Positions 1-13,003 of a DNA stretch of 64,000 bases are shown here, in pieces. The stretch is from NCBI GenBank assembly GCA_902514295.1, contig CABXQE010000003.1, positions 1-64,000 of the forward strand, written 5' to 3'. The DNA comes from an uncultured SAR86 cluster bacterium. Its GTDB lineage: Bacteria; Pseudomonadota; Gammaproteobacteria; Magnimaribacterales; Magnimaribacteraceae. The translations under genes were made by a program, and so were the position numbers. A model generated the notes under the pieces. It was not told the origin of the DNA. It did not search any database and saw nothing but the letters and a program-made list of their open reading frames with translations. How positions within the stretch are numbered: the stretch's first letter is position 1; every line of letters begins with the position of its first letter.

Positions 1-894
1 TATGGGGGTGTTGGTTTGGGAAAAACTCACCTCATGCATGCGGTTGGCAACAAGCTTCTTGAGAAGGATTCTACCAAAAAGATAGCCTATGTGCATTCAG
101 AGAGGTTCGTGAGTGATATGGTAAAATCGCTGCAATTAGGAGCAATTAGTGAATTTAAGCAATATTATAGGTCACTAGATGCACTGTTAATTGATGACAT
201 TCAGTTTTTTGCAAAAAAAGAGCAATCTCAAGAAGAACTTTTTCATACCTTTAATTCTCTTTTAGAAAGAGGAAGCCAAATGATCTTGACATGTGATAGG
301 TACCCCAAAGAAATAGATGGTCTAGAAGACAGATTAAAATCTAGGCTAGGTTGGGGTCTGCCTGTAGTAATAGAACCGCCAGAATTAGAAACAAGAGTAG
401 CCATACTTTTAAGTAAAGCTAAATCTATGAACCATGAGCTTGATGAAGAGTCTGCCTTCTTTATTGCACAAAAAGTAAGGTCCAACGTTAGAGAGCTTGA
501 GGGGGCGCTAAAAAGGGTGATTGCCAATTCTAACTTTACTGGAAGACCTATAACTGTAGATTTAATTAAGGACTCCCTTAAAGACCTTTTGGCTATACAG
601 GCCAGACAGGTCAGTGTTGAAAATATTCAAAAGACGACCGCAGAGTATTACAACATTAAGCTCAGCGATTTGTTGTCAAAAAGAAGAAGTAGGTCTGTGG
701 CGAGGCCCAGGCAAATGGCTATGTTTTTAGCGAAAGAACTTACAAACTATAGCCTGCCTGAAATTGGCGAGTCTTTTGGGGGCAGAGACCACACAACCGT
801 AATACACGCTTGTAAAAAAATAAGAGAACTTAGAGATTTTAATTTAGACATAGAGGAAGATTATAGAAAACTTCTAAGGGTTTTAACTATATAA
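1..894 (+). CDS. dnaA: Chromosomal replication initiator DnaA (5' truncated)
   Basis: This is the C-terminal two thirds of DnaA, the AAA+ ATPase that binds DnaA boxes and opens the origin. The frame is open from base 1, so the start lies upstream. The first codons give the Walker A motif GGVGLGKTH; Walker B (LLIDDIQFF) follows at about fragment residue 62. The C-terminal domain IV carries the DNA-binding signature [15 protein letters not shown]. By comparison with E. coli DnaA, roughly 170 N-terminal residues are missing. It precedes dnaN by 8 bases, the usual dnaA-dnaN-recF-gyrB order, so oriC is probably just outside the window. Confidence 0.97.
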   Translation, partial: YGGVGLGKTHLMHAVGNKLLEKDSTKKIAYVHSERFVSDMVKSLQLGAISEFKQYYRSLDALLIDDIQFFAKKEQSQEELFHTFNSLLERGSQMILTCDRYPKEIDGLEDRLKSRLGWGLPVVIEPPELETRVAILLSKAKSMNHELDEESAFFIAQKVRSNVRELEGALKRVIANSNFTGRPITVDLIKDSLKDLLAIQARQVSVENIQKTTAEYYNIKLSDLLSKRRSRSVARPRQMAMFLAKELTNYSLPEIGESFGGRDHTTVIHACKKIRELRDFNLDIEEDYRKLLRVLTI

Positions 895-902
895 TTGTTG
901 TT

Positions 903-2003
903 ATGAAATTTACTGCGGAAAAATCACAAATAGTTGACTCATTGCAAAATGCCGCAGCCGTTGCAGAGCGCCGACAAACAATTCCTATCCTGGCGAACCT
1001 TAGATTGAAAGCCGTTTCTGGAAAACTAGAAATAACGGCAACAGATTTAGAGATACAAGTAAAGACTTATTCTGACCTATTAAGTATCGAAGAAGAGGGC
1101 GAAACAACGGTTTCAGCAAGAAAAATGTCTGAGCTTTGCAGGTCTTTACCTGATGCAGAAAATGTCGATTTTATGCTTAAAGATGGAAAATTGACTGTAA
1201 GCTCAAAAAACTTTCATGGGGATTTTGCAACTATTTCCGCTGACGACTTCCCTGAATTAGAAGTTAATGAAGATCAGGAGACAACAGAGATCTCCTCGGG
1301 TGCTCTTAAAAGAATTCTCACTAAAACCGCCTTTTCAATGGCCTCTCAAGATGTGCGTTATTATTTAAATGGGCTTCTTTTAGAGCTATCAGACGGAGAA
1401 CTTAAGGGGGTGGCTACTGACGGACATAGATTGGCCCTTTCATCCGTAGAAGTCAAAGGAAATGGCTTAGAAATGAGAAACATACTTCCAAGGAAGGCTG
1501 TATTAGAGCTCGCTAAGCTGCTCTCTGCGGAAGATTCCCCAATAGAGATGCTTGTTGGGCCTACATATATGGGCATTAAGACTGAAAATTTAAGCTTTTC
1601 TTCAAAACTTATAGACGGAAAATATCCTGACTATGAAAAAGTCTTTCCTTCAGGAGAGCCTAATCCCTTGCTTGTTGGCAAAGAAACCCTGCAGTCGGCC
1701 CTGTCAAGAGCATCCGTCCTGTCTAATGAAAAATACAGGGGAGTGAGGTTTGAGCTTTCCAAGGGAGCTTTAAAGTTGACGGCAAACAACCCAGAACAAG
1801 AGTCAGCAGAAGAAGTTTTGGAGGTAGATTATAAGGGCGTAGAGCTTGAAGTTGGATTTAACATAGGTTATCTAATTGATGTGCTTGGATCAATTGAAGA
1901 GGAAACAGTCAAGTTTGAATTTTATGGTGAAGATTCAAGTTGTGTAATCAAAGAGCCGGGCTCTGAGAATGAAGTTTACGTTATCATGCCAATGAGGCTT
2001 TAA
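903..2003 (+). CDS. dnaN: DNA polymerase III beta subunit (sliding clamp)
   Basis: The 366-residue length is that of the bacterial sliding clamp, the ring that tethers DNA polymerase III to its template. Three repeated clamp domains fill the protein. Recognisable stretches are RRQTIPILANLRL near residue 23, ATDGHRLAL near 173 and the C-terminal YVIMPMRL, which forms part of the hydrophobic pocket that binds clamp-binding motifs. The stop codon shares one base with the recF start, so the two are probably translationally coupled. It follows dnaA by 8 bases in the conserved origin operon. Confidence 0.97.
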   Translation: MKFTAEKSQIVDSLQNAAAVAERRQTIPILANLRLKAVSGKLEITATDLEIQVKTYSDLLSIEEEGETTVSARKMSELCRSLPDAENVDFMLKDGKLTVSSKNFHGDFATISADDFPELEVNEDQETTEISSGALKRILTKTAFSMASQDVRYYLNGLLLELSDGELKGVATDGHRLALSSVEVKGNGLEMRNILPRKAVLELAKLLSAEDSPIEMLVGPTYMGIKTENLSFSSKLIDGKYPDYEKVFPSGEPNPLLVGKETLQSALSRASVLSNEKYRGVRFELSKGALKLTANNPEQESAEEVLEVDYKGVELEVGFNIGYLIDVLGSIEEETVKFEFYGEDSSCVIKEPGSENEVYVIMPMRL

Positions 2004-3073
2004 TGCCAATCGATAGAGTCTATCTTGAAAATTTTAGGCTTTTTAAGAAAAAAGATTTAAACCTTTCTCAAGATAAAAACTTCATACAGGGGTTGAATGG
2101 TTCTGGCAAAACCTCAGTTTTGGAGTCCATTGAGATACTACTTAATGGAAAGTCTTTTAGAACAACTAAGAATAAAGACTGTATAAACCACAAGTCTGAT
2201 TCTTTTAACATTTCATTAAAAGGCTCTTACATGAATCAAGAAGTGGCCTTAAATGGACTTAATAAAGTCAACGGCAGGTTGAGCTTTTCAAGAAAACTAA
2301 ACAATAAAACGGTAAAGAAGGGCTCTTTATTTTTTCTTCAAACGGTTTTAGCTAAAAACCTAAGAATGATAGAAGGGGAGCCAGATCAAAGAAGAGACCA
2401 CTTAAATAACTTAATGTTTCACGTGAAACCTGCTTCTTATAAAACTTACTTGGCTTATAACAAAATTCTTAAACAAAGAAACAGGTGCCTTAAACAAAAG
2501 GCAGATAAAGCTGAAATTTCAGTTTGGACAGAACAACTAGCAAAGATTGGAGTTAACTTAAGCCAAGACCAGTATGAATTTTTTAATCGGTACAGAGAGG
2601 TGTTAGTGGAAAGCTTAAATCCAGCTTCAAAAAATAATAAATTTAATTTTTTAGAAGGGGCAGATACTAAGTTTAATAAAGGCTGGGAGCGTTCTAAGTC
2701 ATTGCTCAGTTCGTTGAGAGATTCTATTGAAAAAGATCTTGCCATTGGGTATACCAGCCAAGGCCCCCACAGAATGGATTGTGAATACTATATTAAAGAA
2801 AAGAAAGCGCCTTCAGTTTTGTCTAGAGGACAACTTAAGATATTGATTTTATTGATATTTTTAATTAATGATAAACTTATAAATTCTTTTTTTGAGAGCG
2901 ATACAGTGCTTTTAATAGATGACCTTGGATCCGAGTTAGATTTAGAGAACCTAGAACTTATTATTTCCGAAATATCGAAGGCACCTAACCAGATTATATT
3001 GACCGGAATAAAAGGTGAAGATTTAGAAAAATTAGTGGCAAATTTTAGTAAGTTTAAAAGGATAAATTTATAA
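2003..3073 (+). CDS. recF: DNA replication and repair protein RecF
   Basis: RecF is an SMC-like ATPase that helps load RecA at gapped DNA. The 356 residues match the family. Walker A is GLNGSGKTS at residues 30-38, an ABC-type signature region SVLSRGQLK lies near 271, and Walker B (VLLIDDLGSELD) is near 303. The start overlaps the dnaN stop by one base, and gyrB follows after a 20-base AT-only gap. No oddity is visible apart from high Lys and Asn content in keeping with the AT-rich genome. Confidence 0.95.
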   Translation: MPIDRVYLENFRLFKKKDLNLSQDKNFIQGLNGSGKTSVLESIEILLNGKSFRTTKNKDCINHKSDSFNISLKGSYMNQEVALNGLNKVNGRLSFSRKLNNKTVKKGSLFFLQTVLAKNLRMIEGEPDQRRDHLNNLMFHVKPASYKTYLAYNKILKQRNRCLKQKADKAEISVWTEQLAKIGVNLSQDQYEFFNRYREVLVESLNPASKNNKFNFLEGADTKFNKGWERSKSLLSSLRDSIEKDLAIGYTSQGPHRMDCEYYIKEKKAPSVLSRGQLKILILLIFLINDKLINSFFESDTVLLIDDLGSELDLENLELIISEISKAPNQIILTGIKGEDLEKLVANFSKFKRINL

Positions 3074-3084
3074 ATTTATATTAA

Positions 3085-6311
<3,227 letters not shown>

Positions 6312-6866
6312 TTAGGCCTCCTGTTTTAGGATGTAATTAACCGCATCATTTAGATTGTTAAAACACTGCTCGTCAGGCGGACTATTCTCTGTTCTAAAAA
6401 CCTTTTCTCCGTAGCCACCTTTTTTTATTAATAAAGGGGTGCAACCAAAATTTCTACCAGCTTTTATATCTGAGTCCTTGTCTCCTATAAAGTACTTTCC
6501 CTTTAAGGAAATTTTTAATTGTTGTTCAATTTCTTGCAATAGACCCACTTCAGGCTTTCTGCATTTACAGTTAGATTCAGGTGCGTGTGGACAAAAGGCT
6601 ATATAGTTTATTTGTCCTCCGACCTCCAAAAGGAGATCAATCATATGTTCGTGAACACTTCTTAGCTCTTCTTCAGAAATAATTTCTTTTTCAATGCAGG
6701 CCTGGTTAGTTGCAATAGCTATCTTATAGCCATTAGTTGTAAGTTTGGCCATGGCCTCTAAGCTACCTTCAATGGCTTCAAACTCCTCTGGGCGGGTGAC
6801 GTAGGTCATTAGATCGACATTAATGACCCCATCTCTGTCTAATATAACTATTTTTTCTTCTTTCAA
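6312..6866 (-). CDS. gmhB: D-glycero-beta-D-manno-heptose-1,7-bisphosphate 7-phosphatase
   Basis: This HAD-superfamily phosphatase acts in ADP-heptose synthesis for the LPS inner core. Motif I is DRDGVIN at residues 10-16, ATNQACI is motif II, and GDKDSDIKAGRNFG is motif IV. The structural zinc site CPHAPESNCKCRKP separates GmhB and histidinol phosphatases from other HAD enzymes. At 184 residues it fits GmhB. It lies between GlyRS and plsC, as in Pseudomonas. It could also act on histidinol phosphate, but the genomic setting favours GmhB. Confidence 0.9.
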   Translation of the reverse strand: MKEEKIVILDRDGVINVDLMTYVTRPEEFEAIEGSLEAMAKLTTNGYKIAIATNQACIEKEIISEEELRSVHEHMIDLLLEVGGQINYIAFCPHAPESNCKCRKPEVGLLQEIEQQLKISLKGKYFIGDKDSDIKAGRNFGCTPLLIKKGGYGEKVFRTENSPPDEQCFNNLNDAVNYILKQEA

Positions 6867-6875
6867 GCCGTTGTT

Positions 6876-8237
6876 TTAATTATCTATAATTTCCTTGAAA
6901 TATTCCGAAATAGAGCTTATATCCAGTCTTTTTTGCTCCATGGTGTCTCTATCCCTAATAGTAGCCGTTCCATCTTCGAGAGACTCAAAATCTATAGTTA
7001 TGCACATTGGCGTTCCTATTTCATCGTGTCGCCTATAGCTTTTACCTATATTTCCTGAATTCTCTAACAATACTCTCCCCAAACCTTTACTTTGAAGGGT
7101 ATTTTTTAACTCTTTAGCTTTTTGAACTAAATCTTCATTATTCCTTTTAAGAGGAATAACGGCTGCCTTTATGGGCGAAAGGTGTGGTTTTAAGGATAAA
7201 ACCGTCCTTTCTTTGCCCCCTTCAAGCTCTTCAACCTTAAATGCTTCATTTAATATAGCTAAAAACCCACGTTCAACGCCCGCAGAAGGCTCGATAACGT
7301 AGGGAACAATCCAATCCTTAGTATCTGGGTCCTGAACCGCTAGTTTAGCGTTAGAATCGGTGTTTTTATCTACTTTAGCTGTTAAACCAAGGTCAGATTG
7401 GCCTCTGGAGTGAGACCCTAGGTCAAAATCAGTTCTATTGGCTATTCCTTCAAGTTCTTCAAGGCCATGTGGGTATTTGTACATAATATCTACCGTTGCT
7501 TTTGAATAATGAGCTAATTCATCCTTAGGAACTTCAAGTAATTCTAGGTTTTTCTTATCAATACCCTGTTTTTCCCACCAGTCCATCCTTAGATCAGTCC
7601 AGACTTTGTGCCATTTTTCATCCTCACCAGGTTTTACAAAGAATTCTAGCTCCATTTGCTCGAACTCTCTCACCCTGAATATAAAGTTTCTAGGTGTTAT
7701 TTCGTTTCTAAATGCTTTACCTGTTTGTGCTATTCCAAAAGGCAAGTGGTGCGGGGTAGAATCTAGAACATTTTTAAAGTTAGTAAAAATTTGCTGGGCA
7801 GTCTCCGGCCTTAAATAAGCAAAAGAAGAGCCGTCTTCAACGGGCCCAACGTTAGTTTTAAACATCAAGTTAAATGGCCTTGGATCAGTTAAGTCTTCCG
7901 ATCCACATTCAGGGCATTTATTTTCTTTAATATGGTCAGCTCTTATTCTAGATTTGCAACTTTTGCAATCAACCAAAGGATCAGAAAAGGTCTCTTCATG
8001 ACCTGAATGTTTTAACACTAGTGGGTTCGTCAGAATGGAAGAATCGATACCTTCTATATCGTCTCTTTCATAGACCATTGAATTCCACCAAGACCGCTTT
8101 AAGTTGTTTTTTAGTTCTACTCCCAAAGGGCCATAATCGTATAAACCTTGTAGCCCTCCATAGATCTCATTTGACTGAAAAATAAAACCCCTTCTTTTAC
8201 AAAGAGCAACTAATTTATCCATGGATTCAGCGGTCAT
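6876..8237 (-). CDS. glyS: Glycyl-tRNA synthetase, single-chain alpha2 type
   Basis: This class II synthetase charges tRNA-Gly. It is the single-chain homodimeric form, not the GlyQ/GlyS heterotetramer usual in gammaproteobacteria. The start shows [16 protein letters not shown] and [14 protein letters not shown] zinc ribbon is formed by CKSC and CPEC near residues 91 and 106. Motif 2 is [19 protein letters not shown], and the C-terminal anticodon-binding domain begins near [10 protein letters not shown] (about 355). The protein is 453 residues long. It occupies the slot where Pseudomonas carries glyQ-glyS, between gmhB and the lauroyl acyltransferase, which suggests in-place replacement. Confidence 0.95.
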   Translation of the reverse strand: MTAESMDKLVALCKRRGFIFQSNEIYGGLQGLYDYGPLGVELKNNLKRSWWNSMVYERDDIEGIDSSILTNPLVLKHSGHEETFSDPLVDCKSCKSRIRADHIKENKCPECGSEDLTDPRPFNLMFKTNVGPVEDGSSFAYLRPETAQQIFTNFKNVLDSTPHHLPFGIAQTGKAFRNEITPRNFIFRVREFEQMELEFFVKPGEDEKWHKVWTDLRMDWWEKQGIDKKNLELLEVPKDELAHYSKATVDIMYKYPHGLEELEGIANRTDFDLGSHSRGQSDLGLTAKVDKNTDSNAKLAVQDPDTKDWIVPYVIEPSAGVERGFLAILNEAFKVEELEGGKERTVLSLKPHLSPIKAAVIPLKRNNEDLVQKAKELKNTLQSKGLGRVLLENSGNIGKSYRRHDEIGTPMCITIDFESLEDGTATIRDRDTMEQKRLDISSISEYFKEIIDN

Positions 8238-8265
8238 AATAGTTATGTTAGTAAGTGTTTACTTC

Positions 8266-8286
8266 TTATAAATACCTTATTTATAA
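8266..8286. repeat. AT-only inverted repeat at the end of the acyltransferase gene
   Basis: TTATAAAT and ATTTATAA form a perfect 8-base stem around the 5-base loop ACCTT, overlapping the stop codon of the acyltransferase gene. It has no GC pairs in the stem, so it is a weak hairpin. It may be chance in AT-rich DNA. Confidence 0.3.
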
Positions 8287-9152
8287 ATACTTTCATTGCC
8301 CGCCCTTCTATATTTTTTATACTCCCAGGCGTATTGTTCTGGCGCAAGCATTATACATTTTTCTAGTTCTTTATTCATTGTATCAACACCCCCTTTAATT
8401 GCAGGAGGCATTTCTACTTGGGGATTAAATATTATTTTAAATCCACTCCCTTTGTTGCATCTAATACAAACCATAGAGTGAACCTTGGCTTTTGTTTTGT
8501 GATGCAATTTCCACAACAAGGACATGGAAAGACAGTCTTGTCCGAAGAATTTTGAGAGCTCTCCTCCAGACAATTCTGGGACCTGGTCAGATGCAATAAT
8601 AACAGTCTCGCCATTGCTTAAATTATTAAGCAATTTTTTTACTCCTGACATGCTTGTATCTACCATATTAACTCCCATTTTTGTTCTAGCTTTTTTAACA
8701 AATTTATCAAGGTAATTATTCTTAAATTTTGAATAGGGCACCGTACAATCCATCTCTTGCCCCAAATAGTTGATAAGAACTTCTATATTTGCTTGATGCG
8801 GAGTAAACAATATCAAGCCTTTTCCTTCTTCAATTGACCTTAAGACACTATCAAAGCCTTCTACACTTATAGACCGAGGAAGGCCTCTACCTGGAAGCTT
8901 TTTCCAGACATATCCGCATTCAAGCAAAGTAGTACTTGTTTCAATTAGGCTTTTCTTACAAAGATTGAGGATTTCTTTATCATCAAGGCCAGGAAAGGCT
9001 AACCTTAGGTTGATTAAAGTTACCTTTTTGTGCCTATTAGGCACAAAATACAAGCTTTGACCCAAGACAATACCTAATAGTCTAATGGCTTTAAGAGGAA
9101 GTAAGGATAAAAAACCTAAAAAAGGACCTATAATTACTCTAGAAAGTAACAT
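8277..9152 (-). CDS. Lipid A late acyltransferase (LpxL/HtrB family)
   Basis: This family transfers an acyl chain, classically laurate, to Kdo2-lipid IVA at the inner membrane. A hydrophobic N-terminus (residues 1-35) is followed by the catalytic HX4E motif in FTPHQANIEVL near residue 117. The region ASDQVPELSGG near 190 matches the second conserved block. The length of 291 residues fits LpxL/LpxM proteins. The gene is in the same place as the htrB-like PA0011 of Pseudomonas. LpxL and LpxM cannot be separated from sequence alone. Confidence 0.88.
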   Translation of the reverse strand: MLLSRVIIGPFLGFLSLLPLKAIRLLGIVLGQSLYFVPNRHKKVTLINLRLAFPGLDDKEILNLCKKSLIETSTTLLECGYVWKKLPGRGLPRSISVEGFDSVLRSIEEGKGLILFTPHQANIEVLINYLGQEMDCTVPYSKFKNNYLDKFVKKARTKMGVNMVDTSMSGVKKLLNNLSNGETVIIASDQVPELSGGELSKFFGQDCLSMSLLWKLHHKTKAKVHSMVCIRCNKGSGFKIIFNPQVEMPPAIKGGVDTMNKELEKCIMLAPEQYAWEYKKYRRAGNESIYK

Positions 9153-9161
9153 TTGTTCTTT

Positions 9162-10613
9162 TTAGCTTCTCCAAAAGGCAGGAGTAAACACCAAAAGAAG
9201 GGTAAATATCTCTAGCCTGCCTAAAAGCATAGCTAAACAGAGGCCTAATTTAGAGGCATCATTGAGTCCTTTGTAATTACTAGAAACTTCTCCTAGGCCT
9301 GGGCCCAGATTGTTTAATGTAGCGCCTACAGCAGAAAAAGACGTTAGAAAGTCATTACTTTGAGAAAGCATAAACATCAAAAGCACAACAAAAATAGCTA
9401 CATATAGAGAAAAGAAGCCCCACACTGACTCTGCAACTCTTGGATCTAATGATTTTTTACCTAATTTTATTGAAACCACTGCATTTGGATGTATTAGTTT
9501 AGTAATTTCACCCACTCCCTGCCTCATTAACACTAAAGTTCTTATAACTTTAATTCCTCCCCCGGTAGAGCCTGCACAGGCCCCTATAAATGCAGCTGAC
9601 AGAAGCATTATGGGGACAAATAAGGGCCAATTAGCATAATTTGAAGTAAGGTACCCTGTCGTTGTTCCTATTGAAACAGCCTGAAACACGCTATCAGCAA
9701 GCATATTATTAGATATTTCTTCGCTTACATAGAGAGTTAAGTATGTAATTAAGGCAGTTGTAGTTAATATTGATAAATATAACTTAACTTCAGAGTCATA
9801 AAAGTAATGTAAGGCCCTTTTTTTAGTCCAGGCAATATAGTGAAGGGCGAAATTAATGCCAGATACAACCATGAAGACAACAGCTGTCCATCTCAGAGAG
9901 GTCTCTTCAAAATGTGCAAAACTTGCATCATGTGTTGAAAAGCCGCCAATAGAGATAGTTGAAAAGGCATGACAAACCGCATCAAACCAAGACATGCCGA
10001 AGATCTTGTATAAAGTTGCACACATTACTGTCATGGTTAAATAAACAAACCAAAGAGCTTTTGCAGTTTCAGTTATTCTTGGCGTTAGTTTGGCGTCTTT
10101 CATTGGCCCGGGAGTTTCAGCTTTATAAAGTTGCATGCCTCCCACGCCTAAAAGAGGCAATACGGCTACAGCCAATACAATTATTCCCATCCCTCCTAAC
10201 CACTGAAGAAACTGCCTGTAAAAAAGTAAAGATTTAGACATTTCATCCAGGCCAACTAAAACAGTCGCCCCAGTTGTTGTTAAACCTGAAATAGATTCGA
10301 ATAGGGCATCTGTGTAGCTAACATCTTCTAAATTAGCTAAAAAGAACGGAAAAGAGCCAAAAATTGCTAAAACTGTCCAAAAGAATACAGTAATAATGAA
10401 TCCGTCTTTAGTTCTTAAATCTCCTTTTCTCTTTTTGGCCAGGAAATACATTAAAAAACCTATAAAGAAGGTAGTAAAGCCCGTATAAATGAAGTTGTAT
10501 ATATATTCTTCTTCATTATAAAAGTAAGCCAAAAATCCCGGTAATATCTGGGCTACGCTAAAAAACATCAAGAGTGTTCCTAAGATTTTGGTGGTGTAGG
10601 GAAGGAGGGGCAT
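9162..10613 (-). CDS. trkH: Trk system potassium uptake protein TrkH
   Basis: TrkH is the membrane channel of the TrkAH potassium uptake system. The 483 residues hold about ten or more hydrophobic segments arranged as the four M1-P-M2 units of the SKT family. Filter-like loops are visible as TTTGATVL near 112, STISIGGFSTH near 219, SIGTTTGYLT near 313 and GATLNNLGPG near 431. It starts 5 bases after trkA, so the two form an operon. TrkA supplies the nucleotide-binding gate. Confidence 0.93.
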   Translation of the reverse strand: MPLLPYTTKILGTLLMFFSVAQILPGFLAYFYNEEEYIYNFIYTGFTTFFIGFLMYFLAKKRKGDLRTKDGFIITVFFWTVLAIFGSFPFFLANLEDVSYTDALFESISGLTTTGATVLVGLDEMSKSLLFYRQFLQWLGGMGIIVLAVAVLPLLGVGGMQLYKAETPGPMKDAKLTPRITETAKALWFVYLTMTVMCATLYKIFGMSWFDAVCHAFSTISIGGFSTHDASFAHFEETSLRWTAVVFMVVSGINFALHYIAWTKKRALHYFYDSEVKLYLSILTTTALITYLTLYVSEEISNNMLADSVFQAVSIGTTTGYLTSNYANWPLFVPIMLLSAAFIGACAGSTGGGIKVIRTLVLMRQGVGEITKLIHPNAVVSIKLGKKSLDPRVAESVWGFFSLYVAIFVVLLMFMLSQSNDFLTSFSAVGATLNNLGPGLGEVSSNYKGLNDASKLGLCLAMLLGRLEIFTLLLVFTPAFWRS

Positions 10614-10618
10614 GCTGC

Positions 10619-11986
10619 TTATTTAGGAGCGAATGTTTCTTTGACTTGTTTGATGGCGCTTTTATCTGTTAAAAAGAGGATAACATGGTCGTTCTCCCTT
10701 AAATGGACGTGATCATGCGCGATCATCCCTTTATTATCTCTTATTAATGCTCCAATAGTCACCCCCTCAGGCAAGCTAATCTCACCAAGCTCTTTACCTA
10801 TACTGCTTGGTTTGCCTGTCTTTGACTCTTGAGCTATAGCTTCAATTGCTTCCGCAGCTCCTTTTCTAAGTGAGTGAACCCTTACTACATCCTTACCTTC
10901 AATTTCAGCCAGGAAAGTTCCAATGGTTATTTGGGAAGGAGCAATTGCTATATCTATACCTTTTGTTTGCACCAAGTCTACATAAGCAGGATTATTAATT
11001 AGAGCAACAGTTTTATGTGCGCCCATTTCTTTAGCCAGAAGGCATGACATGACATTGGCCTCATCATCATTAGTAACTGCCGCAAATACATCTGTATTTT
11101 CTACATTTTCATCATACAAAAGATTTTTATCGCAAACGTTTCCTTCAAGCACAATAGAACTTTCTAATTTTTCAGATAATCTTTTTGCTCTTTCATTGCT
11201 ACTTTCAATTATTTTTACCCTGTGATTGTCTTCAATTCTTTTTGCAAGGCGCGCCCCTATCTTGCCCCCTCCTGCAATAATAATATTTTTATAAGGCTCT
11301 TCTTTTTTTCTCATTTCATTAACGACCTTAGAAGCTTCACCTTTTTTTGATATAAAAAAGACTTCGTCGTTGGCTTCAATGACTGTAGAGCCCAAGGGCG
11401 TTATAGACTCACCCTTTCTGAAGATTGCAGCTACCCTCGAGTCTATTTTAGGCATATGCTTTTTCAGATCCCCTATTTCATGCCCTATCATTGGTCCGCC
11501 TTCCACTGCCCTTACAGCAACCAAGTTCAGCTTGCCTTGGCCAAACTCCATAACTTGCAAGGATCCTGGTATTTCAATTAGACCTTGAATGTGTTCTGTA
11601 ATTAGCTGCTCTGGGCTAATGTGAATGTCTACCGGAATTTCCCCTGAGTCCATAGCCTCTTTAGTCTTACCTTTGAGGTAAGAAATTTCCCTTACTCTGG
11701 CAATTGTTTTGATAGATTTATTTAGAACTTTGGCAATCATACAAGAGACGATATTTGTTTCGTCACTTCCTGTAACGGCCACCACCATATCCGCTTCTTG
11801 TATTCCCGCATTAACTAGAATGTTAGGGTATGAGGCTCCTCCTAAGAGGGTTTTAATGTCTGCTTCTTCTTCAAGTCTGTGTAACTCTGAAGAATTATGA
11901 TCAACCACCACCAGGTCATTTTCCTGAGACAAAAGAGATGCAAGCGTGCTCCCTACTGCCCCGGCCCCCAAAATAACTATTTTCAC
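10619..11986 (-). CDS. trkA: Trk system potassium transport regulator TrkA
   Basis: TrkA is the cytosolic NAD(H)-binding ring that gates TrkH. There are two tandem RCK units. Rossmann motifs are GAGAVGSTLASLL from residue 7 and GGGKIGARLAKRI near 239, each followed by an RCK_C (TrkA_C) domain. The 455-residue length matches E. coli TrkA. In Pseudomonas rsmB separates trkA from fmt; here only a 64-base spacer without an ORF lies between them. Confidence 0.94.
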   Translation of the reverse strand: MKIVILGAGAVGSTLASLLSQENDLVVVDHNSSELHRLEEEADIKTLLGGASYPNILVNAGIQEADMVVAVTGSDETNIVSCMIAKVLNKSIKTIARVREISYLKGKTKEAMDSGEIPVDIHISPEQLITEHIQGLIEIPGSLQVMEFGQGKLNLVAVRAVEGGPMIGHEIGDLKKHMPKIDSRVAAIFRKGESITPLGSTVIEANDEVFFISKKGEASKVVNEMRKKEEPYKNIIIAGGGKIGARLAKRIEDNHRVKIIESSNERAKRLSEKLESSIVLEGNVCDKNLLYDENVENTDVFAAVTNDDEANVMSCLLAKEMGAHKTVALINNPAYVDLVQTKGIDIAIAPSQITIGTFLAEIEGKDVVRVHSLRKGAAEAIEAIAQESKTGKPSSIGKELGEISLPEGVTIGALIRDNKGMIAHDHVHLRENDHVILFLTDKSAIKQVKETFAPK

Positions 11987-12050
11987 AAGTTTTTAATAAG
12001 ACTCTTTATTTTAGGTTGGATTATAGTCCTATTTTTGTTTTAGAAAATAC

Positions 12051-13001
12051 TTATTGAACATTGCTGCTAAATTTATCTTCTTGTCTAATCAATGCACGAT
12101 AGCCTCTCACGAACTCTTCTGATTTGACAACACTTTTGCCTTCCATTTGAACTTCATCAATTTCGATTGCTGTTTCTTGATTGCATCCAACTAACAATTT
12201 TCCATCTACCGATATATCTATCTTGCCTGGGCTAAGATTTGAAGCGTTTTCTGCAGGTGAACTTTTATAAATTTTCACTCTTTTATTGCCCAAAAATGTA
12301 AAAGCCCCATATTTTGGATTAAGCGACCTGATTTTTTGACTAATTTCTTCAGATCCACATTGCCAATCTATCTGCTGAAAACCTGAATTGATTTTGGGTG
12401 CGAAGGTTGCCTTAGAGTTATCTTGAGGAATTTCTATTAATTCTCCTTTCTCAAATTTTTCAAGAAAATTTAAAAGGCTTTTTTTGCTTAGCTCCACAAA
12501 TTTGTTTTCTAAAATGCCTAAGTCATCTTCTTCTTCAATTTTACATTTGTGGATTTCTAAGACTGGTCCTTCATCAAGGCCTTCCGTCATTCGCATATAA
12601 CTTATGCCAGTTTCCTCGTCTCCAGAATATATAGAGTATTCCATTGGTGCAGCTCCTCTCCACCTTGGAAGAATAGAAGCATGAATGTTGATACATCCCT
12701 TTTCAGCAATACCTAAAACTTTTTTTGGTATTAAAAGCCCGTAAGCCACCACCAACATAAGGTCAGGTTCCACAGACTCTAAAGACCTTATAATGCTTTC
12801 ATCTTTTAACGAGCTTGGTTGTAAAATCTCAATACCATTATCAAGCCCCATTTCTTTTACTGGAGAAGGTTTGACTTTTTTCCCACGTCCCGAGCCCCTG
12901 TCTGGCTGAGTCAAAATACATTTAACTTTGTGCTGGCTATCAAGCAAAATCTTTAAATGGTCAGCGGAAAATTGAGGAGTGCCAGCAAAAATAATATTCA
13001 T
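12051..13001 (-). CDS. fmt: Methionyl-tRNA formyltransferase
   Basis: Fmt formylates the initiator Met-tRNA using 10-formyltetrahydrofolate. The N-terminal domain shows NIIFAGTPQFSA at the start, the catalytic SILPRWRGAAP near 112, and the following GDEETGISYMRMTEGLDEGP. A C-terminal OB-like domain covers about residues 205-310. At 316 residues it is typical. It starts 2 bases after the def stop, so formylation and deformylation genes are coupled in a def-fmt operon. Confidence 0.96.
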   Translation of the reverse strand: MNIIFAGTPQFSADHLKILLDSQHKVKCILTQPDRGSGRGKKVKPSPVKEMGLDNGIEILQPSSLKDESIIRSLESVEPDLMLVVAYGLLIPKKVLGIAEKGCINIHASILPRWRGAAPMEYSIYSGDEETGISYMRMTEGLDEGPVLEIHKCKIEEEDDLGILENKFVELSKKSLLNFLEKFEKGELIEIPQDNSKATFAPKINSGFQQIDWQCGSEEISQKIRSLNPKYGAFTFLGNKRVKIYKSSPAENASNLSPGKIDISVDGKLLVGCNQETAIEIDEVQMEGKSVVKSEEFVRGYRALIRQEDKFSSNVQ

Positions 13002-13003
13002 TG

